From contig NZ_CP036533.1 of NCBI RefSeq assembly GCF_024585265.1, forward strand, positions 1,745,001-1,809,000: a stretch of DNA of 64,000 bases, in the 5' to 3' direction. This document shows positions 17,758 to 26,230 of the stretch, piece by piece. The position numbers were made by a program, and so were the translations under genes. Positions within the stretch are counted from its first letter, which is position 1. The number at the start of each line of letters is the position of its first letter. This DNA comes from Bradyrhizobium sp. WBAH42 (lineage in GTDB: Bacteria > Pseudomonadota > Alphaproteobacteria > Rhizobiales > Xanthobacteraceae). The notes under the pieces are model-generated. The model was not told where the DNA came from. It did not search any database and saw only the letters and a list, made by a program, of their open reading frames with translations.

Positions 17758-19002
17758 ATGAACTTCGACGACACCCCGCAGGAAGCCGAGTTCCGCGCCA
17801 CGGCGCGCGCCTGGATCAGCGCGAACGCGCCCAGGCAATACGAGGACGAGTTGCGCAAATCCTCGCTCGGCCGCACCGTGCTCAAGAACGCTGACATTCT
17901 CGAGGTCGCAAAGGCCTGGCAGAAGAAAAAGGCCGACGCCGGCTGGGCCTGCCTGCACTGGCCAAAGGAATATGGCGGCCGCGGTTCATCGCCGATCGAA
18001 CGCGTGATCTGGCAGCAGGAGGAGGGGCCGTTCGGCCAGCTGTCCCGCATGTTCATCATCGGCCACGGCATGTGCGGGCCGACCATGATGGCGTTCGCGC
18101 GCGAGGAGCATAAGCGCAGCTATCTGCCGCCGCTCGCCTCCGGCGAGAAGGTCTGGTGTCAGCTGTTCTCCGAGCCCGCCGGCGGCTCGGACGTCGCGGG
18201 CTTGCGCACGCGCGCGGAGAAGGACGGCGATGACTGGGTGATCAACGGACAGAAGATCTGGACCTCCGGCGCACATTATTCCGACTACGGCATTCTGCTC
18301 ACCCGTACCGATCCGACCGTGCCCAAGCACAAGGGCCTCACCATGTTCTTCCTGGACATGAAGAGCCCCGGCGTCGAGGTGCGGCCGATCAAGCAGGCGA
18401 GCGGCGCCTCGGATTTCAACGAGGTCTATTTCACGAACGTGCGCATCCCCGACCATCAGCGCCTCGGCGAGGTCGGTGACGGCTGGAACGTGTCGCTGAC
18501 CACGCTGATGAACGAGCGCAGCGCGATCGGCGCGGCCGTCTCGACCGGTTTCCCGGAATTGTTCGAGTATTGCTCCAGCCTGATGCTCGACGACGGCCCG
18601 GCGATCGAGGATCGCGCGGTGCGCTCGAAGCTGGCGCACTGGGCGGTGAAGGCAAGCGGGCTGAAGTACACCAGCATGCGCGCGATCTCGGCGCTGTCGA
18701 AAGGCGAGCGGCCGGGGCCGGAAAACTCCATCGGCAAGCTGGTGGCGGGCTCCATGATCCAGGACGTTGCGACCTACGCGCTGGATCTGCAGGGCGCGGC
18801 CGGCGTCGTCAGCGGCGAGGATGGTGAGCTGGCCGGCCGTTTCCAGGCCATGCTGCTGCGTGCGCCGGGCACCCGCGTCGAGGGCGGCACCGACGAGATC
18901 ATGCGCAACATCATCGCCGAGCGGGTGCTGGGGCTGCCCGGCGATATCCGTGTCGACAAGGACGTGCCGTTCAACAAGATCCCGACGAAGGGAAGAGGCT
19001 GA
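17758..19002 (+). CDS. Acyl-CoA dehydrogenase, large-subunit type (with Glu375)
   Basis: 414 residues. The FAD-binding stretch is WCQLFSEPAGGSDVAGLRTR, followed by WTSGAHYSDYGIL. Near the C-terminus RVEGGTDEIMRNIIAERVLG places Glu375 where many acyl-CoA dehydrogenases carry the catalytic base. It is a clear paralogue of the next gene, which has Ala at this point. Expected reaction: alpha,beta-dehydrogenation of an acyl-CoA with transfer to ETF. ATG 17758 has GAGAGAG upstream. It lies in a row with a small-subunit gene upstream and the paralogue downstream, separated by palindromic repeats. Confidence 0.94.
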   Translation: MNFDDTPQEAEFRATARAWISANAPRQYEDELRKSSLGRTVLKNADILEVAKAWQKKKADAGWACLHWPKEYGGRGSSPIERVIWQQEEGPFGQLSRMFIIGHGMCGPTMMAFAREEHKRSYLPPLASGEKVWCQLFSEPAGGSDVAGLRTRAEKDGDDWVINGQKIWTSGAHYSDYGILLTRTDPTVPKHKGLTMFFLDMKSPGVEVRPIKQASGASDFNEVYFTNVRIPDHQRLGEVGDGWNVSLTTLMNERSAIGAAVSTGFPELFEYCSSLMLDDGPAIEDRAVRSKLAHWAVKASGLKYTSMRAISALSKGERPGPENSIGKLVAGSMIQDVATYALDLQGAAGVVSGEDGELAGRFQAMLLRAPGTRVEGGTDEIMRNIIAERVLGLPGDIRVDKDVPFNKIPTKGRG

Positions 19003-19005
19003 AAT

Positions 19006-19094
19006 CGTAGGGTGGGCAAAGGCGCGGTACGCGCCGTGCCCACGTATTCTATCGAGGGAAGGCGGTGGGCACGCTTCGCTTTGCCCACCCTACG
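19006..19094. repeat. Palindromic repeat family B
   Basis: CGTAGGGTGGGCAAAG...CTTTGCCCACCCTACG palindrome between the two paralogous large acyl-CoA dehydrogenase genes. Confidence 0.9.
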
Positions 19095-19121
19095 CACCGC
19101 GCAAGGATTGAGAGGTCCGCC

Positions 19122-20366
19122 ATGAATTTCGACGATACCCCGCAGGAAGCAGCATTCCGCGAGACCGCGCGCAAATGGATCGAGGCCAATGCGCCTAGGG
19201 AGTTGCATGCCGAGCTGTCGAAATCCTCGCTCGGCCGCATTCGCCTTGCCAATCACGACATCGTCGATGTCGGCAAGGCCTGGCAGAAGAAGAAGTTCGA
19301 GGGCAATTGGGCCTGCCTGCACTGGCCCAAGGAGTATGGCGGCCGCGGTGCTACGCCGATCGAAAAGGTGATCTGGCAGCAGGAGGAAGGCGTTTACGGC
19401 AAGCTGACCCAGCCGTTCCAGATCGGCGAAGGCATGTGCGGCCCGACCGTGATGGCGTTCGGCAGCGAGGACGCCAAGCGCCGTTACTTGCCGAAGCTGG
19501 CTTCGGGCGAGGAGATCTGGTGCCAGCTGTTCTCCGAACCGTCCGCCGGCTCGGACGTCGCGGGCCTGCGCACGCGCGCGGAGAAGAATGGCGACAATTG
19601 GGTCGTCAACGGCCAGAAGATCTGGACCTCGGGCGCGCATTATTCCGACTATGGCCTTTTGATCGCGCGCACCGATCCGAACGTGCCCAAGCACAAGGGC
19701 CTCACCATGTTCTTCCTGGACATGAAGAGCCCCGGCGTCGAGGTGCGGCCGATCAAGCAGGCCAACGGCATGCAGGAGTTCAACGAGGTCTATTTCACCG
19801 ACGTGGTGATTCCCGATAGCCAGCGGCTGGGCGCCGTCGGCGACGGCTGGAACGTATCGCTGACCACGCTGATGAACGAGCGCATGTCGATCGGCGCGCG
19901 GCTCGCGACCGGCGTGCCCGAGATGTTCGAGCTCTGCTCCAACCTGATGCTGGAGGATGGCCCGGCCATCGATGATCCGGCCGTGCGCTCGAAGCTCGCG
20001 AGCTGGGCGGCCAAGTCGAACGGGCTGAAATACACCAGCTACCGCACGATCTCGGCGCTCTCGAAAGGCGAGCGGCCGGGCCCGGAGAATTCGATCGGCA
20101 AGCTGGTCTCGGGCATGATGCTGCAGGACATCGCGACCTACGCCATGGACCTGCAGGGCGCGGCCGGTGTTCTCACCGGCAACGACGAGGAAACGGCCCA
20201 GGGCCAATTCCAGCAGATGCTGCTGTCCTCGCCCTCGATGCGCATTGCCGGCGGCACCGACGAGATCCTGCGCAACATCATCGCCGAGCGCGTGCTGGGC
20301 CTGCCGGGCGACATCCGCGTCGACAAGGACGTGCCGTACAACAAGATCCCGACCAAGGGGCGGTGA
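19122..20366 (+). CDS. Acyl-CoA dehydrogenase, large-subunit type (Ala376 in place of Glu)
   Basis: 414 residues, collinear with the preceding gene (same MNFDDTPQEA start, same WCQLFSEPSAGSDVAGL flavin region, same DKDVP.NKIPTKG end). At the site where the sister has VEGGTDEI this protein reads IAGGTDEI, so the usual catalytic glutamate position is Ala376 (codon GCC at 20247). It may use a base from another helix, as isovaleryl-CoA dehydrogenase does, or may work as a partner subunit. ATG 19122 is chosen by alignment and the AGAGG upstream; the longer frame reads into the repeat. Confidence 0.93.
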   Translation: MNFDDTPQEAAFRETARKWIEANAPRELHAELSKSSLGRIRLANHDIVDVGKAWQKKKFEGNWACLHWPKEYGGRGATPIEKVIWQQEEGVYGKLTQPFQIGEGMCGPTVMAFGSEDAKRRYLPKLASGEEIWCQLFSEPSAGSDVAGLRTRAEKNGDNWVVNGQKIWTSGAHYSDYGLLIARTDPNVPKHKGLTMFFLDMKSPGVEVRPIKQANGMQEFNEVYFTDVVIPDSQRLGAVGDGWNVSLTTLMNERMSIGARLATGVPEMFELCSNLMLEDGPAIDDPAVRSKLASWAAKSNGLKYTSYRTISALSKGERPGPENSIGKLVSGMMLQDIATYAMDLQGAAGVLTGNDEETAQGQFQQMLLSSPSMRIAGGTDEILRNIIAERVLGLPGDIRVDKDVPYNKIPTKGR

Positions 20367-20390
20367 TCGCGCGCCGCGCGGCTATCCCGG

Positions 20391-20423
20391 TTGGGCAAAG
20401 GCGCCAAGCGCCGTGCCCACCCT
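20391..20423. repeat. Half copy of repeat family B
   Basis: Only one arm, TTGGGCAAAGGCGCCAAGCG then CCGTGCCCACCC, remains. It can fold as a small hairpin between the convergent acyl-CoA dehydrogenase and binding-protein genes and may serve as terminator for both. Confidence 0.6.
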
Positions 20424-20433
20424 TGCCTGTTGC

Positions 20434-22029
20434 TCACTCCATCCCGATCGTCGTCAGGTCCTGGAACCAGTGCTGAGCCTGCACGAACTGCTTGATCTTC
20501 GGCGACAGCGCGTGCGGGTTGGTGTCGTGGACGACCCAGACCAGCACGGCGTCGTCGACGATCAGCGCGTGCGCCTGCGCCAGCAATTGGTCCTGCTTGG
20601 TGCTGTCGAAAGTCTGCTTGGCCTCGTCGATCAGCGCGTCGACCTTCGGATTCTTGTAGCCTCCCCAATTGACGCCGACCGGCGCGATCTGGCCGGAATG
20701 GAAGAAGCGGACGATGGCGTAGAGCGGATCCGAGGTCACATAGGCGATGTTGTTGGAGGTGATGCCGGCGTTCATCTCGTCCGCCGCGCCCTTGCGCCAA
20801 TGCGTATAGAGCGTCTCCAGCTCGACCACCTTGAAGTCGATCTCGATGCCGATCTCCTTGAAGCTTTGCTGCAGGAATTCGTTCATCGGCAGCGACAGCA
20901 TCTGGCCGGTGCCGCCCTGCGCGATGATGAAGGTGGTCTTCAGCGGCTTTGCTTTGGAATAGCCCGCTTCCTCCACCAGCTTCTTGGCGGCAGCGAGATC
21001 ATATTTCAGCTCGAAGCTTGGCTTGCCGAACCAGGGGCTCGACGGGTCGACCTGGCCCTTGGCGGGCTTGGCAAGGCCGTTCATCAGGCCGACGACTTCG
21101 TCGCGGTTGATCGCAAGGTTCAGCGCCTTGCGCAGGCGGATGTCGGTCCAGGGCGAGCCCGGCAGCACGCTGAGGTGATAGTTCCAGACATGCGGCGTGA
21201 CGTTGTCGACCAGCTTCATGCCGGCCGCCTTCAGCTGCGGCACGGCATCCGGCGCCGGCGTCTCGATCAGGTCGACTTGCCCGGCGAGCAGCGCGTTGGT
21301 GCGCGTCAGTGCTTCCGGCATCGGCACCAGCACGATCTTGTCGACCTTCGGAATGCGCTTCTTGTTCCAGTAGTCCGGATTCTTGGCTAGCTCGGCAAGC
21401 TCGCGCGGCACCAGTTTGGTCAGCTTGAATGGACCGGTTCCGGAGGGCTGGCTGGCGAACTTGTCCCAGTCCTTGCCGAGCTTTTCATATTGCGCCGGGC
21501 TCGAGACCAGGAACCACAGCATCTGATAGGGAAAGAAGGAATCGACCGTCTTGGTGGTGATCTCCACCGTGAAGTCGTCGATCTTGGCGTAGCTGGCGAC
21601 GGAGGGGAGGCGGGTCTTCACCTGCGCGCTCTGCCGCTTGTCGAATTGCGGCGCCTTGTCGTTGAGCACCTTGTCGAGATTCCAGATCACCGCATCGGCG
21701 TTGAACTCGCTGCCGTCGTGAAACTTCACGCCCTTGCGTAGGGTGAACCGCCACTTCGTCTTGTCGGCATCGTCGACCTTCCATTCGGTGGCGAGGCCCG
21801 GCACCAGCTTGCCGGGGCGATCGGCAACGTCCATCTCCCAGGCCACCAGCGGATCGTAGATCGTATAGGCCGTGAACTGATAGGCGCCGGCGCCGCGATC
21901 GGGCTGGCCGGTGGTGAGCGGAATGTCCGCCATCGAGATGCCATAGCGCACAACGGTTTCGGCGCGCGCCGAGATCGCGGAAACTGCCAGCGCAAGCACG
22001 GCGAGACAGGTCGATAGACGAATACGCAT
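20434..22029 (-). CDS. ABC transporter substrate-binding protein, Dpp/Opp family (SBP-1)
   Basis: 531 residues. Sec signal peptide MRIRLSTCLAVLALAVSAISARA with cleavage expected before ETVVR. The family-5 extracellular solute-binding fold is visible: LVPGLATEWKVDD, TLRKGVKFHDGSEFNADAV, GTGPFKLTKLVP and a DPLYAIVRFFHSGQ segment near the ligand site. ATG 22029 has GGGAG upstream; the longer frame lacks a signal peptide. It is divergent from a second, paralogous binding protein (SBP-2) that begins the transporter operon, so both may feed the same permease. Ligands in this family range from peptides to opines and glycosides. Confidence 0.93.
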   Translation of the reverse strand: MRIRLSTCLAVLALAVSAISARAETVVRYGISMADIPLTTGQPDRGAGAYQFTAYTIYDPLVAWEMDVADRPGKLVPGLATEWKVDDADKTKWRFTLRKGVKFHDGSEFNADAVIWNLDKVLNDKAPQFDKRQSAQVKTRLPSVASYAKIDDFTVEITTKTVDSFFPYQMLWFLVSSPAQYEKLGKDWDKFASQPSGTGPFKLTKLVPRELAELAKNPDYWNKKRIPKVDKIVLVPMPEALTRTNALLAGQVDLIETPAPDAVPQLKAAGMKLVDNVTPHVWNYHLSVLPGSPWTDIRLRKALNLAINRDEVVGLMNGLAKPAKGQVDPSSPWFGKPSFELKYDLAAAKKLVEEAGYSKAKPLKTTFIIAQGGTGQMLSLPMNEFLQQSFKEIGIEIDFKVVELETLYTHWRKGAADEMNAGITSNNIAYVTSDPLYAIVRFFHSGQIAPVGVNWGGYKNPKVDALIDEAKQTFDSTKQDQLLAQAHALIVDDAVLVWVVHDTNPHALSPKIKQFVQAQHWFQDLTTIGME

Positions 22030-22173
22030 GGCCCAAAGCTCCCAGGGGATTTCGGGGCCAAACTTGCAATCTTGATGCCAGAATAGGCAGCCGGGCTGCT
22101 CTGTCTTCAATCGATCACAAGGACTTGTCGTCGCAGGCGCAATTCGCAGAAAAAGTTTCTCCTTGGCATAGCC

Positions 22174-22190
22174 ATTGCATACGATTGCAT
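22174..22190. promoter_or_regulatory. Direct repeat in divergent promoter region
   Basis: ATTGCAT occurs at 22174-22180 and again at 22184-22190, exactly 10 bases apart, one helical turn. It lies 39 bases upstream of the SBP-2 start in the 199-bp gap between the two divergent binding-protein genes, so it could be a regulator site acting on either or both. Confidence 0.4.
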
Positions 22191-22228
22191 CAAAATTAAT
22201 CATCGAAAGCCGAAGAAGGATCGAGGCG

Positions 22229-23890
22229 ATGCTTATCAAGAACAAGAAGACACGGGCGGCGCTGATCGCGCTCTTGGCGCTGGGCAGTGCGGCCGCATGG
22301 CCGCGCGTGGTAGTCGCGGAAACTGTGCTGCGCATCGGCATGACCGCTGCCGATATTCCGCGCACCCTCGGCCAGCCCGATCAGGGGTTTGAGGGCAACC
22401 GCTTCACCGGCCTCACCATGTATGACGCGCTGACCAGCTGGGATCTGTCCTCGGCGGACAAGCCCAGCGTGGTGATCCCCGGCCTTGCCACCGAGTGGAA
22501 GGTCGATGATGCCGACAAGACCAAATGGACCTTCAAGCTGCGCCCCGGCGTCACCTTCCATGACGGCTCGCCGTTCAACGCCGACGCCGTGGTGTGGAAC
22601 GTCGAGAAGGTGCTGAAGCAGGATGCGCCGCAATTCGACGCCAGCCAGGTCGGCGTCACGGCCTCGCGCATGCCGACTCTGGCCTCCGCGAGGAAGATCG
22701 ACGACATGACCGTCGAGCTCACCACCAAGGAGCCCGACAGCTTCCTGCCGATCAACCTCACCAATTTGTTCATGGCGAGCCCGGCGAAGTGGCAGGCCTT
22801 CTACGACAAGGCCGAAGGCGCGGACGCCAAGGCGAAGTCGCAAGCCGCATGGACCGCGTTCGCCAAGGACGCCTCGGGCACCGGCCCGTGGAAGATGGCG
22901 AGCTTCACGCCGCGCGAGCGGCTCGAGCTGGTCAAGAACGCGAGCTACTGGGACAAGGCCCGCGTGCCCAAGATCGACAAGATGGTGCTCTTGCCGATGC
23001 CGGAAGCTAACGCGCGCACCGCGGCGCTGCTGTCCGGCCAGGTCGATTGGGTCGAAGCGCCGGCGCCGGACGCGCTGCCCGAGCTCAAGCAGCGCGGCTT
23101 CAAGCTCTACGCCAATGAGCAGCCGCATGTCTGGCCGTGGCAGTTCTCCCGCGTCGAGGGTTCGCCCTGGAACGACATCCGGGTGCGCAAGGCGGCGAAC
23201 CTCTGCGTCGACCGCGAAGGCCTCAAGGACGGCCTGCTCGCCGGCCTGATGGTGCCGGCGTCCGGCACCTTCGAACCCGGCCATCCCTGGCGCGGCAAGC
23301 CAAGCTTCGAGATCAAGTACGACAAGGCGGCTGCGCAAAAGTTGATGCAGGAGGCCGGCTACGGTCCCAACAAGAAGCTGACCGTGAAGACGCAGACGTC
23401 TGCGTCCGGCTCGGGCCAGATGCAGCCCTTGCCGATGAACGAATACCTCCAGCAGGCGCTGGCCGAATGCTATTTCGACGTAAAGCTCGACGTCATCGAG
23501 TGGAACACGCTGTTCACCAACTGGCGTCGCGGCGCCAAGGATCCCAGTGCCAACGGCTCGCACGCGACCAACGTCACCTATGCGGCGATGGACCCGTTCT
23601 TCGCGCTGGTGCGCTTCCTGCAATCGGGCATGGCACCGCCGGTCTCGAACAATTGGGGCTTCATCAACAACCCCAAGTTCGACGAGCTGGTGAAGAAGGC
23701 GCGCCAGACCTTCGATCCCGCCGCGCGCGACGCCGCGCTCGCCGAGCTGCACGCCGCTTCCGTCGATGATGCCGCCTTCCTCTATGTGGCCCACGACGTC
23801 GGCCCACGCGCGATGAGCCCGAAGGTGACAGGCGTCGTGCAGCCGAAGAGCTGGTTCATCGACTTCTCGCCGGTGTCGATCGCGCAGTAA
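22229..23890 (+). CDS. ABC transporter substrate-binding protein, Dpp/Opp family (SBP-2)
   Basis: 553 residues. Signal peptide MLIKNKKTRAALIALLALG continuing to VVVA, with cleavage before ETVLR. The family-5 binding fold is clear (VIPGLATEWKVDDADKTKW, LRPGVTFHDGSPFNADAVVW, GTGPWKMASFTPRE). It is paralogous to the divergent SBP-1, with long shared stretches. ATG 22229 is preceded by GAGG; the frame runs 18 residues further but those do not extend a signal peptide. It heads the series of two permeases, ATPase, AtzG-like protein, amidase and second ATPase, and so is the main binding protein of that transporter. Confidence 0.94.
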   Translation: MLIKNKKTRAALIALLALGSAAAWPRVVVAETVLRIGMTAADIPRTLGQPDQGFEGNRFTGLTMYDALTSWDLSSADKPSVVIPGLATEWKVDDADKTKWTFKLRPGVTFHDGSPFNADAVVWNVEKVLKQDAPQFDASQVGVTASRMPTLASARKIDDMTVELTTKEPDSFLPINLTNLFMASPAKWQAFYDKAEGADAKAKSQAAWTAFAKDASGTGPWKMASFTPRERLELVKNASYWDKARVPKIDKMVLLPMPEANARTAALLSGQVDWVEAPAPDALPELKQRGFKLYANEQPHVWPWQFSRVEGSPWNDIRVRKAANLCVDREGLKDGLLAGLMVPASGTFEPGHPWRGKPSFEIKYDKAAAQKLMQEAGYGPNKKLTVKTQTSASGSGQMQPLPMNEYLQQALAECYFDVKLDVIEWNTLFTNWRRGAKDPSANGSHATNVTYAAMDPFFALVRFLQSGMAPPVSNNWGFINNPKFDELVKKARQTFDPAARDAALAELHAASVDDAAFLYVAHDVGPRAMSPKVTGVVQPKSWFIDFSPVSIAQ

Positions 23891-23912
23891 TTCGCGCCGC
23901 GCACTCGCTGCA

Positions 23913-24068
23913 CCCTCTCCCCTTGCGGGAGAGCGTGGCTTCGCTTTAGCGAAGCCGGGTGAGGGGTCTCTCTCCGCGGATGTCCCTTTCGCGTCGTAAC
24001 GACTGTATCCGGGGATAGAACCCCTCATCCGGCGCTTCGCGCCACCTTCTCCCACAAGGGGAGAAGGG
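23913..24068. repeat. Palindromic repeat family C
   Basis: ACCCTCTCCCCTTGCGGGAGAG...GGTGAGGGG at left, CCCCTCATCCGGCGCTTCGCG and CTTCTCCCACAAGGGGAGAAGG at right. It lies between the binding-protein and first permease genes. Confidence 0.88.
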
Positions 24069-24084
24069 AAGAAAAGAACCAAAC

Positions 24085-25038
24085 GTGCTCGCCTATACCG
24101 CCAGACGCATTGTCTACGTCGTCCCCATCGTCATCAGCGTCGCGCTGGTGTGCTTCCTGCTCGTGCACATCACGCCGGGCGATCCGCTGGTTGCCGTGCT
24201 GCCGGCCGATGCGTCGCAGGAGCTCGCCGCGCAGCTGCGCGCCGCCTATGGCTTCGACCGGCCGCTGCCGGTGCAGTTCGGCCTGTGGCTGCTGCGTGCC
24301 CTTCATGGCGATCTCGGCAATTCCATCGCGACGGGGCGTCCGGTGCTGGCCGAGGTCATGCGCGCGGTCGGCAACACCGTCACGCTCGCGATTGCCGCCG
24401 CCATCATCGGCTTCACCATGGGCATCCTGCTCGGCCTGATCGCCGGTTATTTCCGCGAGACCTGGGTCGACAAGGTCGCGACCTCCTTTGCCATCGCCGG
24501 CGTCTCCGTGCCGCATTACTGGCTCGGCATGCTGCTGGTCATCATCTTCTCGGTCCAGCTGAACTGGCTGCCCGCGGTCGGCGCCGGGCCCAGCGGCTCC
24601 AACTCCTGGGCCTGGGACTGGGCGCACCTCAAATATCTCGTGTTGCCGGCGATCACGACCTCGGTGATCCCGATGGGCATCGTCACCCGCACGGTGCGCG
24701 CGCTCACCGGCGATATCCTCAGCCAGGACTTCGTCGAAGCACTGCGTGCCAAGGGCCTGCGCGAAACCGGCGTGTTCCGTCACGTCATCAAGAACGCCGC
24801 GCCCACCGCGCTCGCGGTGATGGGGCTGCAGTTGGGTTATATGCTCGGCGGCTCGATCCTGATCGAGACCGTGTTCTCCTGGCCGGGCTCGGGCTTCCTG
24901 CTCAACTCCGCAATCTTCCAGCGCGACCTGCCGCTGCTGCAAGGCACGATCCTGATCCTGGCGCTGTTCTTCGTGTTCCTCAATCTCCTGGTCGACATTG
25001 CCCAAGCCGCGATCGACCCGCGCATCAAGCGGGGCTGA
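24085..25038 (+). CDS. ABC transporter permease, DppB/OppB type
   Basis: 317-residue inner-membrane protein. Starts GTG 24085 with purine-rich sequence (GAAAAGAAC) upstream. The N-terminus is the typical MLAYTARRIVYVVPIVISV membrane helix, followed by HITPGDPLVAVLP and AAYGFDRPLPVQFG, hallmarks of DppB. The inner-membrane-permease EAA loop is VEALRAKGLRETGVFRHVIKN. About six membrane helices are expected. It pairs with the permease at 25249-26151, the two forming the translocation pore. Confidence 0.93.
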   Translation: MLAYTARRIVYVVPIVISVALVCFLLVHITPGDPLVAVLPADASQELAAQLRAAYGFDRPLPVQFGLWLLRALHGDLGNSIATGRPVLAEVMRAVGNTVTLAIAAAIIGFTMGILLGLIAGYFRETWVDKVATSFAIAGVSVPHYWLGMLLVIIFSVQLNWLPAVGAGPSGSNSWAWDWAHLKYLVLPAITTSVIPMGIVTRTVRALTGDILSQDFVEALRAKGLRETGVFRHVIKNAAPTALAVMGLQLGYMLGGSILIETVFSWPGSGFLLNSAIFQRDLPLLQGTILILALFFVFLNLLVDIAQAAIDPRIKRG

Positions 25039-25074
25039 TGGCATGAGCCCAGCTGTCGCCACGCAAACGGTGCG

Positions 25075-25195
25075 CTCCCTCCCCCGCCTGCGGGGGAGGG
25101 TCGGGGAGAGGGTGTCTCCGCAATCGAGAACCCCCAAGAGGCGAAAGCCCTCACCCGCGCCTGCGGCGCGACCTCTCCCGCAAGCGGGAGAGGTG
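25075..25195. repeat. Palindromic repeat family C variant
   Basis: CTCCCTCCCCCGCCTGCGGGG and CTCTCCCGCAAGCGGGAGAGG form nested hairpins, with CCCTCACCC in the right half. It lies between the two permease genes. Confidence 0.8.
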
Positions 25196-25248
25196 CACCG
25201 CCTTCCGGGCTTGCATCGATTGAAACAATGCGCACCGGGAGCCAGCCG

Positions 25249-26151
25249 ATGAGCGAGCTTCCGTTGTCCGCCACCGCCGATGCCGCGCTGCAGGCCGCGC
25301 CCGCCACCAAGGCGCGGGGCTATTGGGCGACCGTCGGCCGCCGCATCATGCGCGACAAGGTCAGCATGGCCTGCGCGCTGGTGCTGCTGCTGATCTTCCT
25401 CTCCGCGATCCTCGCGCCGTGGCTCGGTCTCGAAGACCCCTACAAGGGTTCGATGATCCGCCGCCTCCGCCACATCGGCACCACGGGCTATCCGCTCGGC
25501 ACCGACGAGCTCGGCCGCGACATGCTGGCGCGGCTGATCTATGGCGGCCGGCTGTCGCTGGTGATCGGCATTTTGCCGGTGATCCTGGCCTTCTGCATCG
25601 GCACCTCGCTCGGCATCATTGCCGGCTATGTCGGCGGCAAGCTCAACACCGCGATCATGCGCACGGTGGACGTGTTCTACGCCTTCCCCTCGGTGCTGCT
25701 GGCGATCGCGATCTCCGGCGCGCTCGGCGCCGGCATCCTCAATTCCATCGTGGCGCTCACCATCGTGTTCGTGCCGCAGATCACCCGCGTCGCCGAGAGC
25801 GTCACCACGGGCGTGCGCAACATGGACTTCGTCGAGGCGGCGCGTGCCTCCGGCGCGGGCGCCTTCACCATCATGCGCGTGCACATCCTCGGCAACGTGC
25901 TGGGCGCGATCTTCGTCTATGCCACCAGTCTCATTTCGGTCTCGATGATCCTGGCGGCCGGCCTGTCCTTCCTCGGCCTCGGCACCAAACCGCCGGAGCC
26001 GGAATGGGGCCTGATGCTCAACACCCTGCGCACCGCGATCTACGTCAATCCTTGGGTCGCAGCCTTGCCGGGCGCGATGATCTTCGCAGTCTCGATCTGC
26101 TTCAATCTCCTTTCGGACGGCCTGCGCAGCGCCATGGACATCAGGAACTAG
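25249..26151 (+). CDS. ABC transporter permease, DppC/OppC type
   Basis: 300 residues. After a soluble N-terminal tail comes the DppC pattern: MRDKVSMACALVLLLIFLSA, then YPLGTDELGRDMLARLIYGGR, the EAA-type loop VEAARASGAGAFTIMRVHILGN, and ILAAGLSFLGLGTKPPEPEWG. ATG 25249 is chosen because GGGAG precedes it; ATG 25228, 7 codons upstream, lacks a good site. It forms the second half of the pore with the DppB-type protein. Confidence 0.94.
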   Translation: MSELPLSATADAALQAAPATKARGYWATVGRRIMRDKVSMACALVLLLIFLSAILAPWLGLEDPYKGSMIRRLRHIGTTGYPLGTDELGRDMLARLIYGGRLSLVIGILPVILAFCIGTSLGIIAGYVGGKLNTAIMRTVDVFYAFPSVLLAIAISGALGAGILNSIVALTIVFVPQITRVAESVTTGVRNMDFVEAARASGAGAFTIMRVHILGNVLGAIFVYATSLISVSMILAAGLSFLGLGTKPPEPEWGLMLNTLRTAIYVNPWVAALPGAMIFAVSICFNLLSDGLRSAMDIRN

Positions 26152-26192
26152 AGATCATGATGCGCAAGCACACTGTCGCGGCGTCCTCCGTA

Positions 26193-26217
26193 CACCTCTC
26201 CCCGATGGGGAGAGGTG
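26193..26217. repeat. Isolated perfect palindrome ahead of the first ATPase gene
   Basis: CACCTCTCCCC and GGGGAGAGGTG are perfect 11-bp arms with a 3-nt loop, ending 13 bases before ATG 26231. It resembles a single arm pair of repeat family C. There is no T tract, so termination is unlikely. Confidence 0.7.
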
Positions 26218-26230
26218 AAGGACAACGGCC

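Noticed and set aside
22196..25884. Very long open frames on the minus strand opposite the binding protein and permease genes
   Set aside because: They are antisense to well-supported genes, rich in Arg/His/Gly and show no domain; such frames are common in GC-rich DNA.
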